Assembly: GCF_036503815.1 (NCBI RefSeq)
Contig: NZ_AP027764.1
Coordinates: forward strand, 2,604,001-2,668,000
Origin: Escherichia coli
GTDB taxonomy: Bacteria > Pseudomonadota > Gammaproteobacteria > Enterobacterales > Enterobacteriaceae
Length of the DNA stretch: 64,000 bases
Direction: 5' to 3'
How positions within the stretch are numbered: position 1 is the stretch's first letter; every line of letters begins with the position of its first letter. This document shows, piece after piece, positions 44,879 to 53,488 of this stretch. The notes under the pieces are model-generated. The model had not been told where the DNA came from. It searched no databases and saw only the letters and a program-made list of their open reading frames with translations. A program made the translations under genes and the position numbers.

Positions 44879-45915
44879 TTAATCATCATCCGCCACGCGG
44901 ATCACCACTTTGCCAAAGTTTTTACCCTTCAGCAGGCCGATAAACGTCTGTGGGGCGTTCTCCAAACCGTTGGTAATTTGTTCACGATAGTGAATTTTCC
45001 CCTCTTTCACCCATTGTCCCATCTCCTGCTGAAACTCATGGATACGGTGACCATAATCCTGACCAATCATAAACCCTTGCAAGCGAATGCGTTTTTTCAG
45101 CACCGTTGCCATCAACAGGGGTAAACGATCCGGACCGGGTGGTAGCTCTGTAGCGTTATAGCTGCTCACTAAGCCGCAGACGGGAATGCGCGCGGATGTA
45201 TTGAGTAACGGTAGCACCGCATCAAATACCTTACCGCCAACGTTTTCATAATAAATATCGATACCTTTTGGGCACGCTTTCGCCAGTTGCTCGGCAAAAT
45301 CATCCGCGTGATGGTCAAGGCAGACATCGAAGCCCAACACCTCGGTAGCATGGCGGCATTTTTCCGCGCCACCAGCTACCCCACCACTCTGCAACCTTTA
45401 AGTTTGCCGATTTGCCCCACCGTCGCCCCCACTGGTCCTGTCGCTGCAGCTACCACCAACGTTTCGCCTTCTTTGGGCTGACCGATATCCAGCAGGCCCA
45501 TATAAGCGGTAAAGCCTGGCATCCCCAGCACACCCAGCGACCACGATGGATTTTGCGGATGATCGCCAAGTTTCACCAAATCATCACCACTGGATATGTC
45601 ATAGTCCTGCCATCCACTGTAGCCCAGCACCCAGTCACCAGGCTGGTAATCAGGATGATTAGACTCCACAACACGGCTCACCGTACCGCCGACCATCACG
45701 CCGTCAATGTCAACCGGCGGTGAATAAGATGGCTCATCGCTCATACGTCCACGCATATACGGGTCCAGTGACAAATAAACTGTGCGCAGTAATACCTGTC
45801 CTTCACCCGGTGTGGCGACATCATCTTCTTCAAGACGAAAATTCTCCGGAACCGGCGCGCCATGCGGACGCGAGGCCAGAACCCAACGGCGGTTACGCTG
45901 CTTTTGTTGCCCCAT
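44879..45915 (-). pseudogene. curA: NADPH-dependent curcumin/dihydrocurcumin reductase CurA, single-base frameshift
   Basis: Two overlapping frames together cover the ~345-residue MDR-family reductase. The first (from 45915, MGQQKQRNRRWVLASRPHG, AGGAG upstream) runs through GETLVVAAATGPVGATVGQ and ends after GKLKGCRVVG at TAG. The second resumes at VAGGAEKCRHATEVLGFD and continues to the normal end. The break lies in a four-C run on the plus strand (45379-45382); one additional base restores GCRVVGVAGGAEK. The break is in the Rossmann cofactor-binding region, so the enzyme would be inactive. It is either a real frameshift or a sequencing error. Confidence 0.88.
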
Positions 45916-46095
45916 AATGCTCTCCTGTGCTTTTGGCATGAATCCATCAATAGTAGCAGGCTCGCAGGATTGGTTTTGTTTGCAGTCGTCACATCCCCTC
46001 TGCAACACGCAATAATTTCATCGAGGAATCCGTTGCTTCGGGCTGTTTTCGATAGTATTGATAACGTCATTATCATTATTTTATCGAGGCCAGAC

Positions 46096-46611
46096 ATGTC
46101 CATCCGTTTTGCCCGCAAAGCCGACTGTGCTGCCATTGCGGAAATTTATAACCACGCCGTGTTGTATACGGCGGCTATCTGGAATGACCAAACGGTGGAT
46201 GCAGATAACCGCATTGCCTGGTTTGAAGCGCGGACCATAGCAGGTTATCCGGTGCTGGTGAGTGAAGAAGATGGCGTAGTGACGGGATATGCCTCGTTTG
46301 GCGACTGGCGTAGTTTCGATGGTTTTCGCCATACCGTGGAGCATTCGGTTTATGTCCATCCCGATCATCAGGGCAAAGGTCTTGGGCGTAAATTGTTAAG
46401 CCGATTGATTGATGAAGCGCGGGATTGCGGGAAGCATGTCATGGTCGCCGGGATCGAATCGCAAAATCAGGCTTCGCTGCATCTCCACCAGTCGCTGGGA
46501 TTTGTCATCACCGCACAAATGCCGCAGGTGGGCACTAAATTTGGGCGCTGGCTGGATCTGACATTTATGCAGTTGCAACTCGACGAACGCAGTGAACCGG
46601 ACGCAATCTGA
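46096..46611 (+). CDS. mnaT: L-amino acid N-acyltransferase MnaT
   Basis: A 171-residue GNAT acetyltransferase that acetylates L-methionine, its sulfoximine and related amino acids. The acetyl-CoA-binding loop is HPDHQGKGLGRKLLSRLID, followed by the GNAT C-terminal SLHLHQSLGF. The start MSIRF at 46096 was chosen by similarity to K-12; the frame upstream is open through the curA promoter region. The stop overlaps the ydcZ start by one base, indicating co-translation. Confidence 0.93.
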   Translation: MSIRFARKADCAAIAEIYNHAVLYTAAIWNDQTVDADNRIAWFEARTIAGYPVLVSEEDGVVTGYASFGDWRSFDGFRHTVEHSVYVHPDHQGKGLGRKLLSRLIDEARDCGKHVMVAGIESQNQASLHLHQSLGFVITAQMPQVGTKFGRWLDLTFMQLQLDERSEPDAI

Positions 46612-47060
46612 TGAATCAGTCGCTTACCCTTGCCTTTTTGATTGCCGCAGGGATTGGTCTGGTCGTCCAGAACACGCTAATGGTGCGCATCACCCAGACC
46701 TCCTCTACCATTATCATCGCCATGTTGCTGAACTCACTGGTAGGGATTGTGCTCTTTGTTTCTATTTTATGGTTTAAACAAGGCATGGCGGGGTTTGGCG
46801 AACTGGTGTCCAGCGTACGCTGGTGGACACTTATACCCGGCTTGCTTGGATCTTTTTTTGTCTTCGCCAGTATCAGCGGATATCAGAATTTGGGAGCGGC
46901 GACAACTATTGCAGTACTGGTCGCCAGCCAGCTAATTGGCGGTCTGGTGCTGGATATCTTCCGCAGCCAGGGCGTACCACTACGGGCGTTGATCGGCCCA
47001 ATTTGTGGCGCAATTTTACTTGTGGTTGGCGCCTGGCTGGTGGCCAGACGCGCATTTTAA
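46611..47060 (+). CDS. ydcZ: DMT-family (DUF606) inner-membrane protein YdcZ
   Basis: A 149-residue protein with five hydrophobic segments of the small EamA/DUF606 drug/metabolite transporter type. The substrate is unknown. The ATG overlaps the mnaT stop (TGATGA), suggesting a linked function, perhaps export of acylated amino acids (inference). It is convergent with ydcY with no gap. Confidence 0.9.
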   Translation: MNQSLTLAFLIAAGIGLVVQNTLMVRITQTSSTIIIAMLLNSLVGIVLFVSILWFKQGMAGFGELVSSVRWWTLIPGLLGSFFVFASISGYQNLGAATTIAVLVASQLIGGLVLDIFRSQGVPLRALIGPICGAILLVVGAWLVARRAF

Positions 47061-47294
47061 TCAGAGGATGGTGCCGCCTTTGGTTAACTGTTCGTGGCGC
47101 GCTTCCATATCTTCTGTATGCTTGCGACCGTGATGGGCGATCGCTGTGCGCAGACGTTGCTGCTGGGTGTAGCGATCTTCCCGACTTAACTCCGCGTCAT
47201 CGCTCAGGGCGATTAATAATTCGTTCATATGGGCAATGACGCTCTCTTCAATCGCGGCATCCACGCGCGTGATGACTTCATCCAGATGCGACAT
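47061..47294 (-). CDS. ydcY: Small protein YdcY (DUF2526)
   Basis: A 77-residue, charged, helical cytoplasmic protein with an acidic N-terminal half and a His-rich region (HHGRKHTEDMEARHEQL). It matches the K-12 YdcY length. The function is unknown. GGAGAAAG lies before the ATG. It ends immediately next to the ydcZ stop. Confidence 0.9.
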   Translation of the reverse strand: MSHLDEVITRVDAAIEESVIAHMNELLIALSDDAELSREDRYTQQQRLRTAIAHHGRKHTEDMEARHEQLTKGGTIL

Positions 47295-47379
47295 ACTTTC
47301 TCCTTAGCCACTTGTGAAATTTATCGATTCATCCAAATGATATAAGTCTGCGTGGTGCCGTCAAGCCAGTGCGTAAGAT

Positions 47380-47553
47380 TTAAAACAGTGAAAACAACAG
47401 CGCCACCGGGAAACTCATCGGCCATGTTGCCCCCACCAGAAAGGCGCTTAAGAAACGGATGCGTTTCTTATCGTGAGAAAGAAACCAGGTGATAAGAAAT
47501 GCGATTGCTGCCATAACCGCATAAAAAACAAGCATGTGTTGATAGAGAGACAT
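47380..47553 (-). CDS. ortT: Orphan membrane toxin OrtT
   Basis: A 57-residue protein with two transmembrane segments (HMLVFYAVMAAIAFLITWFL and SAFLVGATWPMSFPVALLFS), related to the GhoT toxin. In K-12 it lowers membrane potential and ATP during stress linked to the stringent response, and has no known antitoxin. The start MSLYQH at 47553 gives the K-12 length; the frame is open 25 codons further upstream. Confidence 0.9.
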   Translation of the reverse strand: MSLYQHMLVFYAVMAAIAFLITWFLSHDKKRIRFLSAFLVGATWPMSFPVALLFSLF

Positions 47554-47747
47554 GTACGGGCGTCCAGCCAGATGAATAAAACGCGCGCAAATATGCGTCA
47601 TTTTTTGACGTGCATCAAGTTTTTTCACCAGTTTGAGAAAAAATCATCAAACAGCAACTTGCCCTTATCCATCTTCAGAATGAGTATTATTGCGGATTTT
47701 CTTAACCCGTACTATACACATAGGGGCAATGATAAAAGGTGGCAAAA

Positions 47748-47843
47748 ATGAATGTTTCCAGTAGAACTGTAGTACTGATAAATGTCTTTGCTGCTGTTGG
47801 TTTGTTTACTCTTATCTCTATGAGATTTGGCTGGTTTATTTGA
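47748..47843 (+). CDS. yncL: Small membrane protein YncL, 31 residues
   Basis: MNVSSRTVVLINVFAAVGLF... ends in RFGWFI before the TGA at 47841. The product has one transmembrane segment. AAAAGGTGG provides a good ribosome-binding site seven to ten bases before the ATG. It matches K-12 YncL, a stress-induced small inner-membrane protein, apart from one or two residues. It was too short for a standard ORF cutoff. Confidence 0.93.
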   Translation: MNVSSRTVVLINVFAAVGLFTLISMRFGWFI

Positions 47844-47865
47844 TGTAGTGATTTTGCACGCAGCA

Positions 47866-47900
47866 CGTACTGTCAGAGAAATCAGTGCTCTGACAGTACG
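47866..47900. terminator. Perfect 13-bp inverted repeat after yncL
   Basis: CGTACTGTCAGAG (47866-47878) pairs perfectly with CTCTGACAGTACG (47888-47900) across a nine-base loop. There is no U-run on either side, so it may be a rho-independent terminator only in part, or a processed 3' end. Confidence 0.55.
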
Positions 47901-48242
47901 CAAGATCATCTCATACTCTCCAGGTTTACAACATTATCCTTAATATTTACTTCTTTTTGCTGACATCTACATTGAAATAAGTAGAAAACATCCCCCTCCT
48001 ATCGTCCTTACAGACAGCTTACTGATTCAAAGGGAACTTTGTTTTCACATTTTTCTATCATCATTACTTTAGACGCGCGGGGTCTATAAAAGCTTTATAC
48101 TTTCAGGGAATAAAGTAAATATAAAAAGATGGCATAAAGTATATGCATGGCAGGATGTTTGCAACCTCCTTGAGAACGCTGTCCCATTGAAATTGCAAAC
48201 CCCGCACTGGTTATCTGCCCATTTATCATGTAAAACAGACAA
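47901..48242. other. AT-rich stretch between yncL and the acyltransferase gene
   Basis: No supported gene in these ~340 bases. A 70-codon minus-strand frame (48095-48307) overlaps the acyltransferase end, lacks a good ribosome-binding site and resembles nothing known. The start of the inserted accessory DNA probably lies here. Confidence 0.4.
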
Positions 48243-49052
48243 TTATAGGTCTCTGAATATCTCAGAAAGATTGAATTTTTTATAGTCCCTCTCTTGAATA
48301 TTTCCATTTGATATCAATCGATTCATCTCTTCAACAAAATAATTTATATCATCACATTTGTTATTATCCGGAAGATCTGAGTAATTATAATTCCACCACT
48401 TTATTCTCAACAATTCATCAATAATATTTGAATCAAATCTAAATCTGATTATTTTTGCAGGAACTCCTGCAACTATGGCATATGGTGGCACATCTTTGGT
48501 AACAACGGAATTGGCAGCAATAACAGCACCATCACCTATTGCGATGCCACCTTTCAATACAACATCATTTCCTATCCAGACATCATTTCCTATAATCGGA
48601 TTTTCAGGTTTGGTAATGAATGGTTTCAATGTCCAGCTACGTTCAAACTCACTCATAGCAAACTTATCAAATTCACCGTTATAAGTCATCATGTGAGTAG
48701 TAAAACGATTCATAGGATGATTTCCACCCATTATTTTTACATTTGATGCTATACTACAAAATCGTCCTATATGTATATTCCCTGAAAAATGACAAGTTGG
48801 AAATGAAAATGCACCTACATTGGAAAAATTTTTTACAGGCATTGTTGAATATTCTTCAGCAATAACATTCTCTTCAATTGATATTTTGTCACCTTTTGAG
48901 AAAAGAAATAAATTTCTTTCTTTGTAAGACTTCTTCCCTTTATGATTTAAAAATATTTTATTATCCATGCAAAATTCAAAGTGTTTTTTCGTCCACCTAA
49001 AGGTAATGTTTTTATTTTTATCTTCCGTGAATTTATATAACTGTACGTTCAT
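48243..49052 (-). CDS. CatB-related O-acetyltransferase (left-handed beta-helix), accessory
   Basis: A 269-residue protein. Residues ~75-205 form hexapeptide repeats of the xenobiotic/CatB acetyltransferase type: FSGNIHIGRFCSIASNVKIMGGNHPMNRFTTH with the catalytic-type His, then IIGNDVWIGNDVVLKGGIAIGDGAVIAANSVVTKDVPPYAIVAGVPAKIIR. The first ~60 residues are a Lys-rich domain I do not recognise. It would transfer acetyl from acetyl-CoA to a sugar or glycan hydroxyl. The gene is far more AT-rich than its neighbours and is absent at this site in K-12 (yncL-patD), so it is an insertion. It resembles surface polysaccharide acetyltransferases, but none of those genes are nearby. Confidence 0.8.
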   Translation of the reverse strand: MNVQLYKFTEDKNKNITFRWTKKHFEFCMDNKIFLNHKGKKSYKERNLFLFSKGDKISIEENVIAEEYSTMPVKNFSNVGAFSFPTCHFSGNIHIGRFCSIASNVKIMGGNHPMNRFTTHMMTYNGEFDKFAMSEFERSWTLKPFITKPENPIIGNDVWIGNDVVLKGGIAIGDGAVIAANSVVTKDVPPYAIVAGVPAKIIRFRFDSNIIDELLRIKWWNYNYSDLPDNNKCDDINYFVEEMNRLISNGNIQERDYKKFNLSEIFRDL

Positions 49053-49285
49053 ACTAAAGATTTCTACATTTACTTATAAATTATTAGTTGAATAACGATA
49101 CTCTAAAGTCTTCTATGAATCAACAATGACTGGATGAAAAATCACCATCATACCTTTAGCGCATAATAGTCGTCTAACTTTTCCACTCGTTTTAATGTAT
49201 TCATTCTTATTAATCGCCAATGACTCAAAACTTCAAACGATAGTGGCCATCATATAATTTCATATAACAGCCACTAGCATTTAAC

Positions 49286-50710
49286 TTAATGTTTAACCAT
49301 GACATGGCGGACGACGGTGTAATCCTCCAGCCCATAAAGTGACATATCCTTGCCGTAACCAGAAAGTTTCTGTCCACCGTGCGGCATTTCACTTACCAGC
49401 ATGAAATGGGTATTGACCCAGGTACAGCCATATTGCAGCCGTGCACTGACACGATGCGCCCTGCCCACATCTTTAGTCCATACCGAAGATGCAAGCCCGT
49501 ACTGGCTGTCATTCGCCCAGTTCACCACCTGTTCTTCATTGTCAAAGGCCGTCACGCTCACCACCGGACCAAATACCTCTTTTTGCACGATGGCATCGTC
49601 CTGTAACGCGCCAGCCAGCAGCGTAGGCGCATAGTAATAACCATTACCCTTGCGCTTTTCACCACCGGTGATCACTTTGATGTGCCCTGTCTCTTTCGCC
49701 TCTTCTACCGCCTTGCTGACACGTTCGAGATGTGCCAGCGAACTTAACGGTCCAAGCTCTGTGGACTCGTCATCCGGCGCACCAGATTTTAACGTTGCCA
49801 CTGCAGCACCGAGTTTTTCCACCAGCGTATCGTAAATACCTTTTTGCGCGTAGATCCGACAAGCCGCAGTACAATCCTGTCCGGCATTGTAATAGCCAAA
49901 AGTACGAACACCTTCGACCACTGCTTCAATATCAGCATCATCAAAAACAATCACTGGCGCTTTGCCACCAAGTTCCATATGAGTACGCTTAATAGACGGC
50001 GCTGTATGGCTGATGATGTGCTCGCCGGTGGCGATAGAGCCCGTCAGCGACACCATCCGCACTTTGGGATGTACGGTCAGCGGATCGCCCACTGTTTTGC
50101 CTCTGCCAAACAGCACATTAATCACGCCAGCCGGGAAGATATCTTTCGCCAGTTCAGCCAGCTTCAACGCTGTCAGCGGGGTAATTTCTGATGGTTTAAG
50201 CACTACGCAGTTCCCTGCCGCCAGCGCCGGAGCCAGTTTCCACGCGGCCATCATCAGCGGATAATTCCACGGTGCGATAGAAGCCACGACCCCCAACGGA
50301 TCCCGACGGATCATTGAAGTATGACCTTCAAGGTATTCGCCGGCCGCCAGACCATTGAGGCAGCGCGCCGCGCCGGCGAAAAAGCGAAAGACATCGACAA
50401 TCGCCGGAATTTCATCATTGAACGCACTATGCAGCGGTTTGCCACAATTACGGGACTCCAGTTCGGCAAAAACCTGACCATTTTCTTCAATAACATCGGC
50501 CAGTTTCAGCAGGCATTCCGCACGCGCTTTCGGCGTGGTTTGCCCCCATTCGGCAAATGCTGCATCTGCCGCGCGAACAGCAGCATCCACCTGCTCTGCG
50601 GATGCCTCGGCAATCTCCAGTAAAACGTCCCCCGTTGCCGGATTATAGACAGGCTGTTTTTCCCCTTCGCCGCTAACCAGTTCTCCGTTAATCAGTAACT
50701 TATGTTGCAT
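49286..50710 (-). CDS. patD: Gamma-aminobutyraldehyde dehydrogenase PatD
   Basis: A 474-residue NAD-dependent aldehyde dehydrogenase that oxidises 4-aminobutyraldehyde to GABA in putrescine degradation. The NAD-binding APWNYPLMMAAWKLAPALAAGN and SLTGSIATGEHI segments are present, with the catalytic Glu in HMELGGKAPVIVF and the catalytic Cys in YNAGQDCTAACR. It ends the ydcSTUV-patD operon, 21 bases after ydcV, linking transport of a polyamine-like compound with its catabolism. Confidence 0.96.
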   Translation of the reverse strand: MQHKLLINGELVSGEGEKQPVYNPATGDVLLEIAEASAEQVDAAVRAADAAFAEWGQTTPKARAECLLKLADVIEENGQVFAELESRNCGKPLHSAFNDEIPAIVDVFRFFAGAARCLNGLAAGEYLEGHTSMIRRDPLGVVASIAPWNYPLMMAAWKLAPALAAGNCVVLKPSEITPLTALKLAELAKDIFPAGVINVLFGRGKTVGDPLTVHPKVRMVSLTGSIATGEHIISHTAPSIKRTHMELGGKAPVIVFDDADIEAVVEGVRTFGYYNAGQDCTAACRIYAQKGIYDTLVEKLGAAVATLKSGAPDDESTELGPLSSLAHLERVSKAVEEAKETGHIKVITGGEKRKGNGYYYAPTLLAGALQDDAIVQKEVFGPVVSVTAFDNEEQVVNWANDSQYGLASSVWTKDVGRAHRVSARLQYGCTWVNTHFMLVSEMPHGGQKLSGYGKDMSLYGLEDYTVVRHVMVKH

Positions 50711-50731
50711 AGCATATTCCTGTATCAGTGG

Positions 50732-51526
50732 TTATTGACCATTGTCGCCTTCGCGGGTTAGCCACCAGGCCCCCAGGATCGGCAAGGTTGTTACCAACAT
50801 AACCAGCAGTGCCACCACGTTGGTTACCGGTACATCACGTGGTCGCCCAAGCTGATTGAGCAACCACAACGGTAACGTTCGTTCATGACCTGCCGTAAAG
50901 GTCGTAACGATGATTTCATCGAACGACAAGGCAAACGCCAGCATTCCTCCTGCCAGTAGCGCCGAACTGAGATTCGGCAACACCACGTAGCGGAAGGTTT
51001 GCCAGCCATTGGCCCCAAGATCCATTGACGCCTCAACCAGACTCCAGGAGGTGCGGCGAAAACGGGCGATGACATTGTTAAACACCACCACTACGCAAAA
51101 AGTCGCATGACCGACCACGATGGTGAAAAATCCCGGCTCCAGATTGATGGTTTTAAAAGCAGTTAATAGCGCCAGACCAGTGACAATGCCCGGCAGCGCA
51201 ATGGGCAGCAGCAGTAACAGCGAAATGGCGCTTTTACCGAAAAAGTCCCGACGCCACAGCGCAGCAGCGGCCAGTGTCCCTAATACCAGCGCAATTAATG
51301 TCGCCAGCGCCGCCACTTTAAGTGACAGTGTCACAGCATCAAGAATATCACTACGCTGTGCTGCCACGCTAAACCAGCGCAGCGTCAGGCCTTGCGGTGG
51401 AAAGCTAAACGCCGCATCTTCAGTGTTAAACGCATAGGCGGCGATAATCAGGATGGGAAAATGTAGGAAAACCACGCCGCTCCAGGCCGCCAGTTTAAGG
51501 AAAAACGGTGCGCGTTCAGAGTGCAT
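50732..51526 (-). CDS. ydcV: ABC transporter permease YdcV
   Basis: A 264-residue inner-membrane permease with six transmembrane segments of the PotI type. The EAA loop that contacts the ATPase is seen as EASMDLGANGWQTFRYVVLPNL. It works with YdcU, YdcT and YdcS in a putative polyamine/GABA-type importer. It overlaps ydcU by 11 bases. Confidence 0.95.
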   Translation of the reverse strand: MHSERAPFFLKLAAWSGVVFLHFPILIIAAYAFNTEDAAFSFPPQGLTLRWFSVAAQRSDILDAVTLSLKVAALATLIALVLGTLAAAALWRRDFFGKSAISLLLLLPIALPGIVTGLALLTAFKTINLEPGFFTIVVGHATFCVVVVFNNVIARFRRTSWSLVEASMDLGANGWQTFRYVVLPNLSSALLAGGMLAFALSFDEIIVTTFTAGHERTLPLWLLNQLGRPRDVPVTNVVALLVMLVTTLPILGAWWLTREGDNGQ

Positions 51527-52457
51527 CGAATGCTCCCAGACGTTTCACGAACGCCAGGTACAGTGCGATGAGAACAATTGGCACCAGAGTAAAAGCCGCC
51601 GCCATCGGCATATTGCCAATCGCCCCTTGCTGAGAGTAGACCATATTGCCAATAAAATACCCCGGAGGGCCAACCAGTTGTGGGACGATAAAATCGCCCA
51701 GTGTGAGTGAAAAGGTAAAGATAGAGCCAGCGGCAATACCCGGGATCGCCAGCGGCAACACTACATAGCGGAAAGTTTGTCGAGGACGAGCGCCAAGATC
51801 AGCCGACGCCTGCAACAGTGACGGCGGCAAACGCTCAAGCGCCGCCTGCACGGGCAGGATCATGAATGGCAACCAGATATAGAGGAACACGAGAAAGCGT
51901 CCCAGTCCTGACGTTGACAGCGTATTGCCTCCCACCGCGGGTAACGTAAGGAACGCCGTGAGTAGCGGCTCCAACCCCAGATGTTGTAAAAACCACTGCG
52001 CCACGCCATCTTTTGCCAGCAATAAGGTCCAGGCATAGGCTTTTACGATATAACTCGCCCACATTGGCAGCATCACCGCAATATAAAAGAACGCTTTCAT
52101 TTTCCCGCTGGTATAGCGCGCCATATACCACGCCATCGGAAAAGCCAGAATGGCGCTGGCGATAGTGACAGCCACAGCCATGGTTAGCGTGCGGAGGATG
52201 ATGTCGTAATTCGCCGGATTAAACAGCGCACGGATATTCGCCAGCGTCAGTTCTGGCGTTACCGACATGGTGAAATCGTCAAAGGTATAAAAGCCCTGCC
52301 ATAACAACGTCAGGAGTGAACCAAAATAGACAATGCCAAACCACATCAGCGGACCAAGCAGCAGCAAAAACAGCCCCAGTCCCGGTTTCCGCCAGAAGAA
52401 ACCTGACACCTTACCCAATCCTGGGCGCGCAGGTGATTGCAATACGTTCATCGCCAT
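51516..52457 (-). CDS. ydcU: ABC transporter permease YdcU
   Basis: A 313-residue PotH-like permease with six transmembrane segments and the EAA-type loop ASADLGARPRQTFRYVVLPLAIPG. It pairs with YdcV to form the membrane channel. The ATG directly follows the ydcT stop with no gap, so the genes are translated together. Confidence 0.95.
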   Translation of the reverse strand: MAMNVLQSPARPGLGKVSGFFWRKPGLGLFLLLLGPLMWFGIVYFGSLLTLLWQGFYTFDDFTMSVTPELTLANIRALFNPANYDIILRTLTMAVAVTIASAILAFPMAWYMARYTSGKMKAFFYIAVMLPMWASYIVKAYAWTLLLAKDGVAQWFLQHLGLEPLLTAFLTLPAVGGNTLSTSGLGRFLVFLYIWLPFMILPVQAALERLPPSLLQASADLGARPRQTFRYVVLPLAIPGIAAGSIFTFSLTLGDFIVPQLVGPPGYFIGNMVYSQQGAIGNMPMAAAFTLVPIVLIALYLAFVKRLGAFDAL

Positions 52458-53471
52458 TCACCTCTCCTCAACCAGCGGCACCATCACATCGCGCGACCAG
52501 GAAACCATCACCTGTTGTCCGGGCGTGAGCGTGGCAGGCAGTTCTTCGCCTGTCATATTGGCCTGACTCACCAGCAGTTTTTCACCGCCATTCAGTCTCA
52601 GTTCAAAACGGGTCGCCGCGCCCTGATACTGCACCGCCTGGATCGTGCCATTAACTTGCACTTCGCCGGGGGTGTTGAGGCGGATATGTTCCGGTCTCAG
52701 GGCAAAACTGCCTATCATGCCGCAAAGATTATCGGCCATTAGCGGCTCAAAAACGTTGGATGTCCCGACGAATCCGGCAACAAACGGCGTGCGCGGGCGC
52801 ATATAGAGATCGCGCGGGGAATCGACCTGCTCAATGCGACCGTTATTGAATACCGCAACACGATCGGACATCGATAATGCCTCGCCCTGATCGTGGGTGA
52901 CGAAAATAAAGGTGATGCCAAGAGACTGTTGTAGTTTTTTCAGTTCCAGTTGCATCTGCTCACGCAGCTTAAGATCCAGTGCGCCGAGCGGTTCATCCAA
53001 CAGCAATACGCGCGGTTCATTCACTAACGCTCTGGCAATGGCAACCCGCTGACGCTGACCACCAGAAAGTTGTGACGGTTTACGTTGCTGTACAAACCCC
53101 AACGCCACTTTCTCCAGCGCCTCTTGCGCCATTACGTGTCGCTGTTTTTTATCCACCCCTTTGACCATCAGCCCATAGGCCACGTTGTCAAGAATCGACA
53201 TATGCGGAAAAAGCGCGTAGTCCTGGAAAACGGTATTCACGTCCCGCTCCCACGGTGGCAGATTGCTGGCGGGTTTACCAAAGATAGATATAGTCCCGCC
53301 GGAAAGCTGTTCGAATCCAGCAATCAGGCGCAGGCAGGTGGTTTTGCCGGAGCCAGACGGCCCCAGCATTGAGAAAAACTCACCATCTTTTATCGCAATA
53401 CTGACACCATCTACCGCGCGCACATCACCATACAGTCGCGATACGTTGTCAAACTCCACTGCGTACGTCAT
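52458..53471 (-). CDS. ydcT: ABC transporter ATP-binding protein YdcT
   Basis: A 337-residue PotA-like ATPase. Walker A is GPSGSGKTT (residues ~38-46), the signature LSGGQRQRVAIARAL, Walker B RVLLLDEPLGALD and the switch histidine in FVTHD. A C-terminal TOBE-type regulatory region follows (residues ~250-337). It powers the YdcUV permease. Confidence 0.96.
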   Translation of the reverse strand: MTYAVEFDNVSRLYGDVRAVDGVSIAIKDGEFFSMLGPSGSGKTTCLRLIAGFEQLSGGTISIFGKPASNLPPWERDVNTVFQDYALFPHMSILDNVAYGLMVKGVDKKQRHVMAQEALEKVALGFVQQRKPSQLSGGQRQRVAIARALVNEPRVLLLDEPLGALDLKLREQMQLELKKLQQSLGITFIFVTHDQGEALSMSDRVAVFNNGRIEQVDSPRDLYMRPRTPFVAGFVGTSNVFEPLMADNLCGMIGSFALRPEHIRLNTPGEVQVNGTIQAVQYQGAATRFELRLNGGEKLLVSQANMTGEELPATLTPGQQVMVSWSRDVMVPLVEER

Positions 53472-53488
53472 AAAACACCCCAGCGAAG

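Noticed and set aside
48095..48307. 70-codon minus-strand frame downstream of the CatB-like gene
   Set aside because: It overlaps the end of the acyltransferase gene in another frame, has no ribosome-binding site and no recognisable features.
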